Assembly: GCF_015752045.1 (NCBI RefSeq)
Contig: NZ_JADOUS010000007.1
Coordinates: forward strand, 124,001-188,000
DNA length: 64,000 bases
Direction of reading: 5' to 3'
From: Arthrobacter_D sp015752045
GTDB lineage: Bacteria > Actinomycetota > Actinomycetes > Actinomycetales > Micrococcaceae
Shown here: positions 14,743 to 23,839 of the stretch, one piece after another
Position numbering within the stretch: position 1 is the first letter of the stretch
Layout: every line of letters starts with the position of its first letter
Program-made: the position numbers and the translations under genes
Notes under the pieces: generated by a model
What the model was told of the DNA's origin: nothing
Database searches by the model: none
What the model saw: only the letters and a program-made list of their open reading frames with translations

Positions 14743-16251
14743 CTACTCGGAAGCCGCCTTCTTGCGCGGCGCCCTCTTCTTCTTCGGGGCCTCGGCGGCC
14801 TCCGGCTCCTCGACGGCCTCCGGTGCCGCGGCCTCGGGGGCTTCGGTCGCCTCGGCCTCGGGCGCGTCCGCGACCTCGGTCACCTCGGCGTCAGGAGCGT
14901 CGACGACGTCCTGCTCGGTCGCGGCATCGTCCGCGCTGATGGTCTCGATGTCTTCATCACCGGGGCGGACGAACTCGCTGAGGTCGACGACGGCACCGTT
15001 GGTGTCGGTGACCGTCGCGTACTCGAGGACCTTGGCGAGGGCCTTGCGGCGGCGCACCTCGCCGACGATCATCGGGACCTGGCCGCTCTGGTCGAGCATC
15101 TGGGCGAACTGGTTCGGCTCCATGCCGTACTGGCCGGCGGTCGAGACGATGTAGTCGATCAGCTCGGGCTGGCTGACGCCGACCTCCTCCTTCTCGGCGA
15201 CGGCGTCGAGGATGACCTCGTTCTGGAAGGCGCGCTCCGTGTTGGTGCGGATCTCCGCGCGGTGCTCCTCGGTGTCATGGTCCTCACGGGCGCTGTGGGC
15301 GTTCTCGCCGTTGAAGTGCTGCTCGAGCTGCTCCTCGATGACGCTCGCGGGGACCGGCACGGCGACGAGCTCGACGAGCTTGTCGAGCACCTTGTCGCGT
15401 GCCTCGACGCCCTGGTCCATCAGCTTGGACTCGGAGGCCTGCTTCGTGAGGTCGGCACGCAGTTCCTCGGCGGTGTCGAACTCCGACGCCAGCTGGGCGA
15501 ACTCGTCATCGACCTCGGGGAGCTCGCGCTCCTTGACGGCCTTGACGATGACCTTGACCTGCGCATCGGCGCCTGCGTGCTCGCCGCCCGCCAGCTTGGT
15601 CTCGAACGTGGCGTCCTCGTCGGTGGAGAGTCCGGTGACGGCCTCGTCCATACCCTCGAGCATGGTCCCGGAGCCGATCTGGTAGGACAGGTCCTGAGCC
15701 GAGTCGACCTCGTCATCGCCGACCGACGCGGTCAGGTCGATGGTCAGGAAGTCGCCGTCCTTGGCGGGACGGTCCACGGCGGTGAGGGTGCCGAAGCGCC
15801 CGCGCAGCTCGTCCATGGCCTTCTGGATGTCCTCGTCGGAGGCCTCGACGGCCTCGACAGAGACTTCGATGCCCTCGTAGTCCGGGAGTTCGATCTCGGG
15901 GCGGATGTCCAGCTCGACGCTGAACGCCAGCTGGCCGTCCTTCTTCGCGGGGTCGGGGACCTCGGTGATCTCGACCTCGGGGCGGCTCAGGGGGCGGATG
16001 CCCGACTCCTGCACGGCGCTCTGGTAGAAGCCGTTGAGGCCGTCGTTGACGGCGGTCTCGATGACGTAGCCGCGGCCGACGCGCTGGTCGATGAGCTGCT
16101 GGGGAACCTTGCCCTTGCGGAATCCGGGAACCTGCACCTGGGTCGCGATGGTCTTGTAGGCCTCGTCGATGCTGGGCTTCAGTTCCTCGAAGGGGACCTC
16201 GACGTTCAGCTTCACCCGGGTGGGGGAAAGGGTTTCAACAGCGCTCTTCAC
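14743..16251 (-). CDS. tig: Trigger factor, ribosome-associated prolyl isomerase chaperone
   Basis: A 502-residue chaperone. The N-terminal ribosome-binding domain carries GFRKGKVPQQLI (the GFRxGxxP ribosome-docking signature). A FKBP-type isomerase domain (KDGDFLTIDLTASVGDDEV onward) and a helical C-terminal domain follow. The last 65 residues are an Ala/Glu/Pro-rich acidic tail ending in a Lys/Arg cluster (KKKRAPRKKA), longer than in E. coli but common in actinobacteria. The start is GTG at 16251 with CAGGAG eight bases upstream; an in-frame upstream start would precede the conserved N-terminus. Confidence 0.95.
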   Translation of the reverse strand: MKSAVETLSPTRVKLNVEVPFEELKPSIDEAYKTIATQVQVPGFRKGKVPQQLIDQRVGRGYVIETAVNDGLNGFYQSAVQESGIRPLSRPEVEITEVPDPAKKDGQLAFSVELDIRPEIELPDYEGIEVSVEAVEASDEDIQKAMDELRGRFGTLTAVDRPAKDGDFLTIDLTASVGDDEVDSAQDLSYQIGSGTMLEGMDEAVTGLSTDEDATFETKLAGGEHAGADAQVKVIVKAVKERELPEVDDEFAQLASEFDTAEELRADLTKQASESKLMDQGVEARDKVLDKLVELVAVPVPASVIEEQLEQHFNGENAHSAREDHDTEEHRAEIRTNTERAFQNEVILDAVAEKEEVGVSQPELIDYIVSTAGQYGMEPNQFAQMLDQSGQVPMIVGEVRRRKALAKVLEYATVTDTNGAVVDLSEFVRPGDEDIETISADDAATEQDVVDAPDAEVTEVADAPEAEATEAPEAAAPEAVEEPEAAEAPKKKRAPRKKAASE

Positions 16252-16320
16252 AGCGTAGGACTCCTGAAATGATTGGGGTTGGTTCTGCAGCGGAGGCACT
16301 TTCCTCATCACACAACAGAG

Positions 16321-16394
<74 letters not shown>

Positions 16395-16506
16395 TAAGTG
16401 CGAGTGCCAGTCTACGCACCTTTGCGCCGACCTCGCACATTTGGCGATAGCGCGGCAGCTGTGATGTAGTTATAGGCGTTCCACGGGGCCGTATCAGTGC
16501 TCCCGC

Positions 16507-16577
16507 GGGGCTGTAGCTTAGTGGTAAAGCCTCTGTCTTCCAAACAGATGATGCGAGTTCGATTCTCGTCAGCCCCT
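16507..16577 (+). tRNA. tRNA-Gly (anticodon TCC)
   Basis: The acceptor arms GGGGCTG and CAGCCCC pair fully. The anticodon loop contains TCC, which reads GGA. The T-loop is GTTCGATT. It is divergent from tRNA-Pro; TATCAG at 16492-16497 is a possible -10. Confidence 0.95.
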
Positions 16578-16655
16578 CTCCTTCCGGCTTGTACCGGACC
16601 CTCACCCGGACCGACGCGTCCGGGTGTGCTGCTTTAACCGGCGGCTCCGCTGGGA

Positions 16656-17537
16656 TCAGTCCGGCTGGCACAGCGGGCACCAGTAGACGTTCCGGGCCGC
16701 CATCACCGCGGTGAGGATCGGTGTCCCGCAGCGGCGGCACGGCTGGCCCGTGCGCTTGTAGACGTAGTGCGGGGCGGACCGTTTGGGGCGTCCGTTCCGT
16801 GCCTCGGGGGTCGTCGTGACGATGCGTCCGTCCCGGACGCCGTCCTTCATCAGGCGCACCGTGTCGGCCCAGAGGCCGGCGGCCTCGTCGTCGCGGACCT
16901 GCTTCCCCGGTCGCCACGGGTTCATGCCCTGCAGGAACAGCACCTCGGCACGGTAGATGTTGCCGATCCCCGCGATCACCGCCTGGTTCATCAGCTGGGT
17001 GCCGACGGGGGTGATGCTGGACAGCAGCTTCCGCGTGAACACCGTACCGTCCGACCGCGGCTGCAGGGGGTCCGGACCCAGCTTCGCGCGGGCCGCCTTC
17101 TCCTCCGCCCCGGTGATCACCTCGCACGCCGTGGGTCCCCGGAGGTCCGCCCAGCCGTGCGCCGACACGAACCGGACACGGACAGCGCCCACCGGCGCGG
17201 GAGGGCCCGCGTACCCGGAGCCAGGGCCGTCACCGGAGGGCTGCTCCGACTCCCCCACCCGGCGGGGAGCCCCTATGCTCGAGGCCCCGCGGAACGTCTC
17301 GTCGCCGCCAAAGGTCCACGCCCCGTACAGGCCGAGGTGCACCCGCAGGACGCGGCGGTTGTCGAAGCGCAGGAACATCTGCTTGCCGTGGGCGAGCGCG
17401 CTGACCAGCGTGGCACCGTCGAGCTGGGCGGCCCCCGCGGCGAACCGTCCCTGCGGGCTCGAGACGGCGAGCCGCTCACCGGTGAAGACGGACCCGAACT
17501 GCCGGGCGAGCCTGTGGACCGAATGGCCCTCAGGCAA
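16656..17537 (-). CDS. nei: Fpg/Nei-family DNA glycosylase (endonuclease VIII type)
   Basis: A 293-residue base-excision repair enzyme that removes oxidised bases and nicks the backbone. The N-terminus reads Met-Pro-Glu-Gly-His when translated from a TTG start, supplying the catalytic Pro2 and Glu3. The helix-two-turn-helix region (NQAVIAGIGNIYRAEVLF) is conserved. A C-terminal zinc finger has CRRC and CPLC pairs. The TTG at 17537 is forced by the catalytic Pro2 and lies inside the end of rpiB (8-base overlap), implying translational coupling. A Pro/Gly-rich insert near residues 95-125 is unusual. Confidence 0.9.
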   Translation of the reverse strand: MPEGHSVHRLARQFGSVFTGERLAVSSPQGRFAAGAAQLDGATLVSALAHGKQMFLRFDNRRVLRVHLGLYGAWTFGGDETFRGASSIGAPRRVGESEQPSGDGPGSGYAGPPAPVGAVRVRFVSAHGWADLRGPTACEVITGAEEKAARAKLGPDPLQPRSDGTVFTRKLLSSITPVGTQLMNQAVIAGIGNIYRAEVLFLQGMNPWRPGKQVRDDEAAGLWADTVRLMKDGVRDGRIVTTTPEARNGRPKRSAPHYVYKRTGQPCRRCGTPILTAVMAARNVYWCPLCQPD

Positions 17538-18000
17538 CGCTCCCCGATTCCTCGAACCGCGACACCTGCGCGATCCTGCGGCTGTGCCGCTCGGCGCCGC
17601 TGAACGGTTCGGTGAGGAACGCCTCGACGATCGCCGTCGCCTCCGCCACCGAGTGCTGCCGTCCGCCGACCGCGACGACGTTGGCGTCATTGTGCTGGCG
17701 TGCCAGGCGCGCGGTGTCCAGGCTCCACGCGAGGGCGGCCCGGACGCCGCGCACCTTGTTCGCGGCGATCTGCTCGCCGTTCCCGGAACCGCCGAGGACG
17801 ATCCCCAGGGCCTGGGTGCCGGCGGCCTGGTCCGCGATGACGGCCTGCGCGGCGTCGATGCAGAACGAGGGGTAGTCGTCCTCCGGATCGTAGGACGTGG
17901 GGCCGTGGTCGACGACGTCGTAGCCTGCCGCGGTGAGGTGCGAGAGCAGGTGGGCGCTCAGTTCCATGCCTGCGTGGTCGGTGGCGAGGTGGACGCGCAT
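17530..18000 (-). CDS. rpiB: Ribose-5-phosphate isomerase B
   Basis: A 156-residue RpiB/LacA-family isomerase interconverting ribose-5-phosphate and ribulose-5-phosphate in the pentose phosphate pathway. It opens with RVHLATDHAGMELS and carries GIVLGGSGNGEQIAANK, the phosphate-binding and base region; actinobacterial RpiB uses Glu in this stretch instead of the Cys of E. coli RpiB. The end overlaps the glycosylase gene by 8 bases. Confidence 0.93.
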   Translation of the reverse strand: MRVHLATDHAGMELSAHLLSHLTAAGYDVVDHGPTSYDPEDDYPSFCIDAAQAVIADQAAGTQALGIVLGGSGNGEQIAANKVRGVRAALAWSLDTARLARQHNDANVVAVGGRQHSVAEATAIVEAFLTEPFSGAERHSRRIAQVSRFEESGSVA

Positions 18001-18208
18001 GATGATCGGTTCCTTCTGGGTGGCGCCGGGGAGGAGGCGATGGTGGCCGCGCGGGGTGGACGCACGGCTGGACGGGAGGTCTCCAGCCTAGACCGCGGGG
18101 CCGGGCGGGTCGACGTGCGCGGCGACACCGGGCGGAGTGAGAGAATCGAACCGCCGCGTAACCCTCATCACACGCGGAGTACCCGAATCCCACCCCTGGA
18201 GGCGATCC

Positions 18209-20767
18209 TTGCCCGGTCTGAACCTGACGCGCGACGAAGCACGCACGCGCGCCGATCTGCTCACCGTCCACTCCTACGAGGTCACCCTCGATCTCACGCG
18301 CGGCGAACGCGTGTTCCGCTCGACGACGGTGGTCTCCTTCGACGCACGCCAGGGCGCCTCGACGTTCATCGACGCCGTGACGGACGCCGTGCATCGGGTG
18401 GAGCTGAACGGCGTCGCACTGGATCCCGCGGAGGTCTCCGACGGCGTCCGGATCCAGCTTCCGACGCTGGCCGACAGCAACGTCCTCGTCGTCGAGGCCG
18501 ACATGCTCTACATGAACACCGGCGAGGGTCTCCACCGTTTCACCGATCCCGTGGACGGCGAGGTCTACCTCTACACCCAGTTCGAGGTCCCGGACTCCCG
18601 CCGCGTGTTCACCGTGTTCGAGCAGCCCGACCTGAAGTCGACGTTCCGGTTCTCCGTCACCGCTCCGTCGCACTGGGACGTCATCTCGAACACCGCCACG
18701 CCGGAGCCCGTCCGGGCGGGATCGGTCGCCGACGGCGCCGCCTCCACCTGGTCCTTCGAGCCCACCCCCGTCATGTCGTCCTACGTGACCGCGCTGATCG
18801 CAGGCCCGTACCAGTCGGTGCGAAGCGAACTGACCAGCTCGGACGGCCGCACCATCCCGCTCGGGGTGTTCGCCCGCAAGTCCCTCATGCAGTATCTGGA
18901 CGCGGAGAACATCTTCGCCCTCACCCGCCAGGGCTTCGCGTTCTACGAGGAGCAGTTCGGCACGCCCTACCCGTTCGCGAAGTACGACCAGCTGTTCGTG
19001 CCCGAGTTCAACGCCGGAGCCATGGAGAACGCGGGCGCGGTCACGTTCGTGGAGACCTACGTGTTCCGCTCCCGCGTGCCGGACGCGACGGTCGAGCGCC
19101 GCGCCATCACCATCCTGCACGAGTTGGCCCACATGTGGTTCGGGGACCTCGTGACCATGCGCTGGTGGAACGACCTCTGGCTGAACGAGTCGTTCGCCGA
19201 GTTCATGTCCACCCTCGCGGCCGCGAAGGCCACCGAGTTCGAGCAGGCGTGGACCACGTTCGCGATCCTCGAGAAGGGCTGGGCCTACCGCCAGGACCAG
19301 CTCCCGTCCACGCACCCGATCGTCGCCCGGATCAACGACCTCGAGGACGTCCAGGTCAACTTCGACGGCATCACCTACGCGAAGGGCGCATCCGTGCTCA
19401 AGCAGTTGGTGGCCTGGGTGGGCCAGGAGGAGTTCATGCAGGGCGTGCGCCAGTACTTCGCGAAGCACTCCTGGAAGAACACGGAACTCGTGGACCTGCT
19501 GTCCGAACTCGAGGCCGCCAGCGGCCGTGACCTGAAGGCGTGGTCCGCCCTCTGGCTCGAGACCGCCGGCGTCAACACGCTCCGCCCCGAGTTCACCACG
19601 GACGACGACGGCACCATCACCTCGTTCGCGATCCTCCAGACCGCGGTCGAGGCGTTCCCGACCATCCGCCCGCACCGCCTCGCGGTGGGTTTCTACGACC
19701 ACGACGACGACGGCGCCCTCGTCCGCGTGCACCGGCTCGAGCTCGACGTCGACGGCGAGCGCACGGAGGTCGCGGACCTCGTGGGTCGCAGGCAGCCCGC
19801 CCTCGTGCTCCTGAATGACGACGACCTCGCCTACGCGAAGATCCGCCTCGACCCGGCGTCCCTGCGCACGTCCGTGCGCCACGTCAGGGACTTCCGCGAC
19901 TCGCTCCCCCGCACCCTCGTCCTCGCCTCGGCGTGGGACGCGGCCCGCGACGGCGAGACGCCGGCACGCGACTACGTGGAACTCGTCCTGCAGAACATCG
20001 GAGCGGAGTCGGACTCGTCCGTCGTGCTCGTGCTGCTCCGTCAGCTCGCCTCGACCCTCGCGTTCTACGTCACCCCGGAGGACCGCGAACCGATGGGCGA
20101 CGCCGCGGCGGACAGCCTGCTGGACCTCGCGCTTGCTGCCGCTGCCGGCTCCGACGCCCAGCTGCAGTTCACGAAGGCCTTCTCCGCCCACGCCCGCACG
20201 GTGCCCCAGCTGGACACCGTCGAGGCCCTGCTCTCCGGTGAGCATGTCCCCGGAGGACTCACCGTGGACCAGGACCTGCGGTGGGAGCTGCTCACCAGCC
20301 TCGTGGTCGGCGGGCGCGCCGGAGAGCAGGAGATCGACGGCGAACTCGCGAAGGATTCGACGGCGACCGGTCAGCTCGCGGCGGCAGCGGCGCGCGCGGC
20401 ACTGCCCACCCCGGAGGCCAAGGCGGCGGCGTGGGCGGCACTCGTCGACTCGGCCGACCTGCCGAACGCCACCCAGCGGTCCATGATCGGCGGATTCACG
20501 CGCGTCCACGACCGGTCGCTCCTGGAGCCCTTCGTGGCGCGGTACTTCGCCTCGATCCGGGACGTGTGGGCGACCCGCACGCATGAGATCGCCCAGCAGA
20601 TCATCGTGGGCCTCTACCCGTCGCTCCTGACCACGCAGGACACGCTGGACCGCACGGACGCCTTCCTCGCCGCCCTCGGCGACGAATCGCCGTCGCTCCG
20701 GCGCCTGGTGCTGGAAAGCCGGGACGGCGTCGTGCGCGCCCTGAAGGCGCAGGCCGCCGACCGGTAG
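18209..20767 (+). CDS. pepN: Aminopeptidase N (M1 metallopeptidase)
   Basis: An 852-residue zinc aminopeptidase, close in length to Streptomyces lividans PepN. The exopeptidase motif GAMENAGAVTF and the zinc site HELAH with the second-ligand Glu in WLNESFAEF are intact. A C-terminal ERAP1-like helical domain follows. The start is TTG at 18209, chosen because GGAGG stands six bases before it and because the protein then begins just before the conserved NLTRDEA start; a longer reading would need an unconserved leader. Confidence 0.94.
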   Translation: MPGLNLTRDEARTRADLLTVHSYEVTLDLTRGERVFRSTTVVSFDARQGASTFIDAVTDAVHRVELNGVALDPAEVSDGVRIQLPTLADSNVLVVEADMLYMNTGEGLHRFTDPVDGEVYLYTQFEVPDSRRVFTVFEQPDLKSTFRFSVTAPSHWDVISNTATPEPVRAGSVADGAASTWSFEPTPVMSSYVTALIAGPYQSVRSELTSSDGRTIPLGVFARKSLMQYLDAENIFALTRQGFAFYEEQFGTPYPFAKYDQLFVPEFNAGAMENAGAVTFVETYVFRSRVPDATVERRAITILHELAHMWFGDLVTMRWWNDLWLNESFAEFMSTLAAAKATEFEQAWTTFAILEKGWAYRQDQLPSTHPIVARINDLEDVQVNFDGITYAKGASVLKQLVAWVGQEEFMQGVRQYFAKHSWKNTELVDLLSELEAASGRDLKAWSALWLETAGVNTLRPEFTTDDDGTITSFAILQTAVEAFPTIRPHRLAVGFYDHDDDGALVRVHRLELDVDGERTEVADLVGRRQPALVLLNDDDLAYAKIRLDPASLRTSVRHVRDFRDSLPRTLVLASAWDAARDGETPARDYVELVLQNIGAESDSSVVLVLLRQLASTLAFYVTPEDREPMGDAAADSLLDLALAAAAGSDAQLQFTKAFSAHARTVPQLDTVEALLSGEHVPGGLTVDQDLRWELLTSLVVGGRAGEQEIDGELAKDSTATGQLAAAAARAALPTPEAKAAAWAALVDSADLPNATQRSMIGGFTRVHDRSLLEPFVARYFASIRDVWATRTHEIAQQIIVGLYPSLLTTQDTLDRTDAFLAALGDESPSLRRLVLESRDGVVRALKAQAADR

Positions 20768-20777
20768 GCGCTCACCC

Positions 20778-20807
20778 GGACGGGGAGGACCACCGTCCTC
20801 CCCGTCC
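20778..20807 (+). terminator. Hairpin terminator of pepN
   Basis: A perfect 13-bp G/C-rich stem (20778-20790 with 20795-20807) with loop CACC lies about 10 bases after the pepN stop. Confidence 0.8.
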
Positions 20808-20838
20808 GCACGGTCTCCACCTGCCGGCGCGCCGGCGT

Positions 20839-20844
20839 TAGGGT
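20839..20844 (+). promoter_or_regulatory. -10 element of the osmC-like gene (leaderless type)
   Basis: TAGGGT lies exactly six bases before the ATG and no Shine-Dalgarno sequence is present, so the transcript should start at the start codon. Confidence 0.55.
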
Positions 20845-20850
20845 CGTGTC

Positions 20851-21330
20851 ATGAACCTGCAGGAACACCACTACTCGGCGCACGTCCGCTGGACCGGCAA
20901 TCTCGGCACCGGGACCTCCGGGTACCGCTCCTACAGCCGTGACCACGAGGTGGACGTGGACGGTCCGGGCCTCCTCCTCGGGACGGCGGACCCCACGTTC
21001 CACGGGGCGAAGGACCGCTGGAACCCCGAGCAGCTGCTGCTGACCGCCGTCGCGCAGTGCCACATGCTGTCCTACCTCCACGTCGCCGTGACGGCAGGCG
21101 TGGTGGTCACGGGCTACCGGGACACGGCGACGGGCACCATGCGCCTGAACCGGGACGGCTGCGGCGAGTTCACGGGGATCGTGCTGCACCCCGTCGTCGA
21201 ACTGCAGGACGCGGCCCAGGGCGGCCTCGCCGATGCCCTGCACGCGGAGGCGAACCGCCTGTGCTTCATCGCACGGTCCCTGAACTTCCCGGTCCATCAC
21301 GAACCCACCTCCGTCGCCTCCCGGCCCTGA
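20851..21330 (+). CDS. OsmC-family peroxide-reducing protein
   Basis: A 159-residue OsmC/Ohr-fold protein. The two reactive cysteines of the family are in QCHMLSYL and ANRLCFIARS. The overall sequence (TGNLGTGTSGYRSYSRDHEV at the N-terminus) belongs to the actinobacterial OsmC-like group, which presumably reduces organic hydroperoxides in the cytoplasm. It stands alone between the pepN terminator and the mechanosensitive channel gene, with its own leaderless-type promoter. Confidence 0.85.
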   Translation: MNLQEHHYSAHVRWTGNLGTGTSGYRSYSRDHEVDVDGPGLLLGTADPTFHGAKDRWNPEQLLLTAVAQCHMLSYLHVAVTAGVVVTGYRDTATGTMRLNRDGCGEFTGIVLHPVVELQDAAQGGLADALHAEANRLCFIARSLNFPVHHEPTSVASRP

Positions 21331-21420
21331 GGCCCACCGGGCCCGCCCCATCACCGCTGTAGCCTGTTAAGGCGTCCCTGCGCCTCGCGCGCCCACTCCC
21401 GGCGGACCCCGGATGCCCGC

Positions 21421-22092
21421 ATGAAAGCGATCTCCATGACATTCCTGAACTCCCTCGGCTATGGCGGCCAGGTCATCACCGCACTGATCATCCTGGTCGG
21501 CGCCCTGATCCTGTGGCTCGTGCTCCGGTACGTGATCAACCGGTCGGTCAAGCGCGTCCAGAGCGGCTACAGCGTCTTCAAGAAGCCCCACTTCAAGTGG
21601 GCCCAGCCTGCGCTGCGTCCCTTCGACAGCGCCCGGCGCGTCCAGCGTGCGGAGACGATCGGCGGCCTGCTGTCGAGCGTGGCCGCCGTGACCATCGCGA
21701 TCATCGCCGGCCTCATGGCCATCGAGACGCTCGGCTTCAACATCGGCCCCATCCTCGCGAGCGTCGGCATCGTCGGCATCGCGATCGGTTTCGGCGCACG
21801 CGAGGTGATCCGTGACGCCTTCCTCGGCTTCTTCATCACGATGGAGGACCAGTACGGCATCGGCGACACCATCGAGGTGGGCGACACGGTGGGCGTGGTC
21901 CAGTCCCTCGGCCTGCGCATCACGCGCATGGTCGATAAGGACGGGGCCATCTGGTACGTGCGGAACGGGGACATCACCAAGGTGGGCAACCGGTCGCAGG
22001 GCACCTACGTGGAGCCGGCGCCGGAACCCGGCGTACCGGCAGCACCCGTTCCGGCAGCACCCGCGCCGGCCCTCGCCAATGAGCAGTCATGA
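21421..22092 (+). CDS. Small mechanosensitive channel, MscS family
   Basis: A 223-residue membrane protein. One N-terminal membrane helix (VITALIILVGALILWLVL) is followed by a second and then the pore helix (GPILASVGIVGIAIGFGA) and the MscS beta domain (DQYGIGDTIEVGDTVGVV). It opens under membrane tension to release solutes. The C-terminus is a Pro/Ala tail replacing the usual cytoplasmic cage. An internal ATG at 21436 is an alternative start. The stop overlaps the start of the truncated haemoglobin gene (ATGA). Confidence 0.87.
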   Translation: MKAISMTFLNSLGYGGQVITALIILVGALILWLVLRYVINRSVKRVQSGYSVFKKPHFKWAQPALRPFDSARRVQRAETIGGLLSSVAAVTIAIIAGLMAIETLGFNIGPILASVGIVGIAIGFGAREVIRDAFLGFFITMEDQYGIGDTIEVGDTVGVVQSLGLRITRMVDKDGAIWYVRNGDITKVGNRSQGTYVEPAPEPGVPAAPVPAAPAPALANEQS

Positions 22093-22622
22093 GCACGCAG
22101 GACCGCAGCGGCCTTCCCTCCGCCGGAGAGGCAGGACCGGGCCCGGTCGGGGTCCCGGGGATGATGCCGCCGTCCGCAGGCGCACGGGCTGCCCTGCCCG
22201 TCGAACGGCTCGTCGCGGCCGGACAGGATTTCACCCAGCCGCAGTACACGGACAACTTCTACGAGGCGGTGGGAGGCCACCCAACATTCGTGCGGCTGGT
22301 CGACGCCTTCTACGATGGCTTGGCGGACGACGACGTGCTGCGACCCATGTACCCGGAGCAGGATCTCGGTCCGGCGAAGGAACGCCTGCTGATGTTCCTC
22401 GAGCAGTACTGGGGCGGGCCGAGGACCTACGGCGAGCTGCGGGGCCATCCGAGGCTCCGCATGCGGCACATGCCGTTCCGGGTCGGGCCGCAGGCACGCG
22501 ACCGGTGGCTGCAGCACATGCGCGCCGCGGTGGACACCCTGGACCTCCCTCCCCTGCACGAGGCGACCCTGTGGGACTACCTCGAGCGCGCCGCGCACTC
22601 GATGGTGAACGCGGCGGACTGA
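22089..22622 (+). CDS. glbO: Group II truncated haemoglobin (TrHbO)
   Basis: A 177-residue protein with a Pro/Gly-rich N-terminal extension of about 50 residues before the globin (NFYEAVGGHPTFVRLVDAFY). The WGGPRTYGELRGHPRLRMRH stretch, containing the proximal His region, is the TrHbO hallmark. Such globins bind O2 and handle NO or peroxides. Its ATG overlaps the channel gene's stop, so the two are translationally coupled. Confidence 0.9.
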   Translation: MSTQDRSGLPSAGEAGPGPVGVPGMMPPSAGARAALPVERLVAAGQDFTQPQYTDNFYEAVGGHPTFVRLVDAFYDGLADDDVLRPMYPEQDLGPAKERLLMFLEQYWGGPRTYGELRGHPRLRMRHMPFRVGPQARDRWLQHMRAAVDTLDLPPLHEATLWDYLERAAHSMVNAAD

Positions 22623-22651
22623 CGCCGGCAGCCCGGTCCGCGGGCCACCGT

Positions 22652-22709
22652 CACCCGGGACCCTGCGCCGCCGGACCGCCGCCACCCGGGACCCTGCGCC
22701 GCCGGACCG
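22652..22709. repeat. 31-bp tandem duplication, two copies
   Basis: A 27-base block beginning CACCCGGGACC occurs identically at 22652-22678 and 22683-22709, giving a 31-bp period. It fills the gap between the convergent haemoglobin gene and the hypothetical gene at 22713. No coding role is apparent; with only two copies it is probably a replication-slippage product. Confidence 0.8.
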
Positions 22710-22712
22710 TCG

Positions 22713-23369
22713 TCAGAGGATGGCTGCGGCGCGGACGAGGACGTGCCCGCGTGCCGTGCTGACGCGTGACCAGCGCCCGTTCGTGTGGACCGTCGCCGAC
22801 GTGCCGGGCTGGAGGAAGCCGAGGCTGAACGCGCCGAAGGCCGCTCCGGCCGGGACTGCGCCGGGCACCCCGGCGAGGGGGCGCCCCCATACGGCGATCC
22901 TCGCGCTGCTCACCCGGGGTGCGCCCGCGCGGTCAGGCAGGCTGCGGGCCACCTCCGCGATGCCCTGGTGCGCCGCCTCGTCCAGGACCTCGGCCGCGAC
23001 CGTGCCCGCCGCTTGCCATCCTGACCGGGGAGGGAGGATGCCGGACCAGTTCTCGGTGACCGTCACGGTGGGGACGGGGAACACGACGTCGCCCTCGGGC
23101 ATGCGGGCGAGCCGGTCGAGGACAGAGCCGAGCGCGACGGTGGTGTCGACGTCGGCCTCCTCCTCGAGGGCCATGGTCCTGAGCCCCAGCACGGTGGGCA
23201 CGGCTTCCCCGAGCACCGTGGGCCGGAGCGTGCACACGTACGCGGCGAGCACCCGGCCCGCGCCCACGAGTCTCATGCCGCTGTCGTCGTTGCCCCGGGC
23301 ACGGGCGGTGAAGGTGCGGAGGTCGGCGACCGTGTGCGGGTCCGCGAAGCGCAGGGATGACGACGTCAT
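22713..23369 (-). CDS. Protein of unknown function, coupled to a thioesterase
   Basis: A 218-residue protein I do not recognise. It has no signal peptide or membrane helix. It is Ala/Val/Arg-rich with conserved-looking segments TENWSGILPPRSGWQAAG and ARIAVWGRPLAGVPGAVP. Its ATG overlaps the stop of the upstream thioesterase gene (ATGA), and codon use matches the neighbours, so it is very likely expressed with that gene. Function cannot be assigned from sequence. Confidence 0.75.
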   Translation of the reverse strand: MTSSSLRFADPHTVADLRTFTARARGNDDSGMRLVGAGRVLAAYVCTLRPTVLGEAVPTVLGLRTMALEEEADVDTTVALGSVLDRLARMPEGDVVFPVPTVTVTENWSGILPPRSGWQAAGTVAAEVLDEAAHQGIAEVARSLPDRAGAPRVSSARIAVWGRPLAGVPGAVPAGAAFGAFSLGFLQPGTSATVHTNGRWSRVSTARGHVLVRAAAIL

Positions 23370-23839
23370 GCCCGCGTGCCGGCCCGCGTGCGGCGGAAGG
23401 GAACGGCCGGGCCCCGCCAGGACAGGAGGATGGCCCTCTGCTGGTCGGACAGGCGCACGGGACGACCGGTGGTGCGGCTGACCATCACCATCGTGGTCGC
23501 GGCGATCGCACTCGTGGTGCTCCCCTCGGCCGCCACCCGGTCCCGCACCGCATAGCCGAGGTCGAAGCTCGAGCCTCCCACCGCGGTGATCCAGAGATCG
23601 ACGGCGGCAAACTCCATGCTCACGGTCAGCGGCGACAGGTACTCGATCTCCTGGCGCCCCACGAGCGTGTAGTGGTCGGGGTCGATCAGATCGATGAACG
23701 AACCATCGGGGCGAGGCTCGTGCATCAGCGACAGGCGCGCGTCCTCGAGGAACTGCAGGAAGCGGACGTTGTTGACGTGGCCGTAGGAATCCTCGTCGCC
23801 GAACCGCAGCTGGAGGGGGAAGGTGTGCACCGGGGACAT
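23366..23839 (-). CDS. Acyl-CoA thioesterase, YbgC/4HBT hotdog family
   Basis: A 157-residue single-hotdog protein. RFGDEDSYGHVNNVRFLQFL matches the 4-hydroxybenzoyl-CoA thioesterase active-site segment (Asp-x-x-x-H-x-N-N). It probably hydrolyses short or medium acyl-CoAs in the cytoplasm. It is the first gene of a two-gene leftward unit and is divergent from tesB, a second thioesterase of a different family. Confidence 0.85.
   Translation of the reverse strand: MSPVHTFPLQLRFGDEDSYGHVNNVRFLQFLEDARLSLMHEPRPDGSFIDLIDPDHYTLVGRQEIEYLSPLTVSMEFAAVDLWITAVGGSSFDLGYAVRDRVAAEGSTTSAIAATTMVMVSRTTGRPVRLSDQQRAILLSWRGPAVPFRRTRAGTRA

Noticed and set aside
17687..20584. Very long open frame on the minus strand opposite pepN (similar ones lie opposite arsB and aceE)
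   Set aside because: In 70% GC DNA the frame antisense to a real gene is often open. The translations are repetitive Arg/Gly/Asp/Val strings without domains, while the plus strand carries an intact, motif-complete protein.
22652..22709. Two-copy 31-bp direct repeat as a possible CRISPR array
   Set aside because: There are only two copies with a four-base gap, no spacers, no palindromic repeat and no cas genes nearby.
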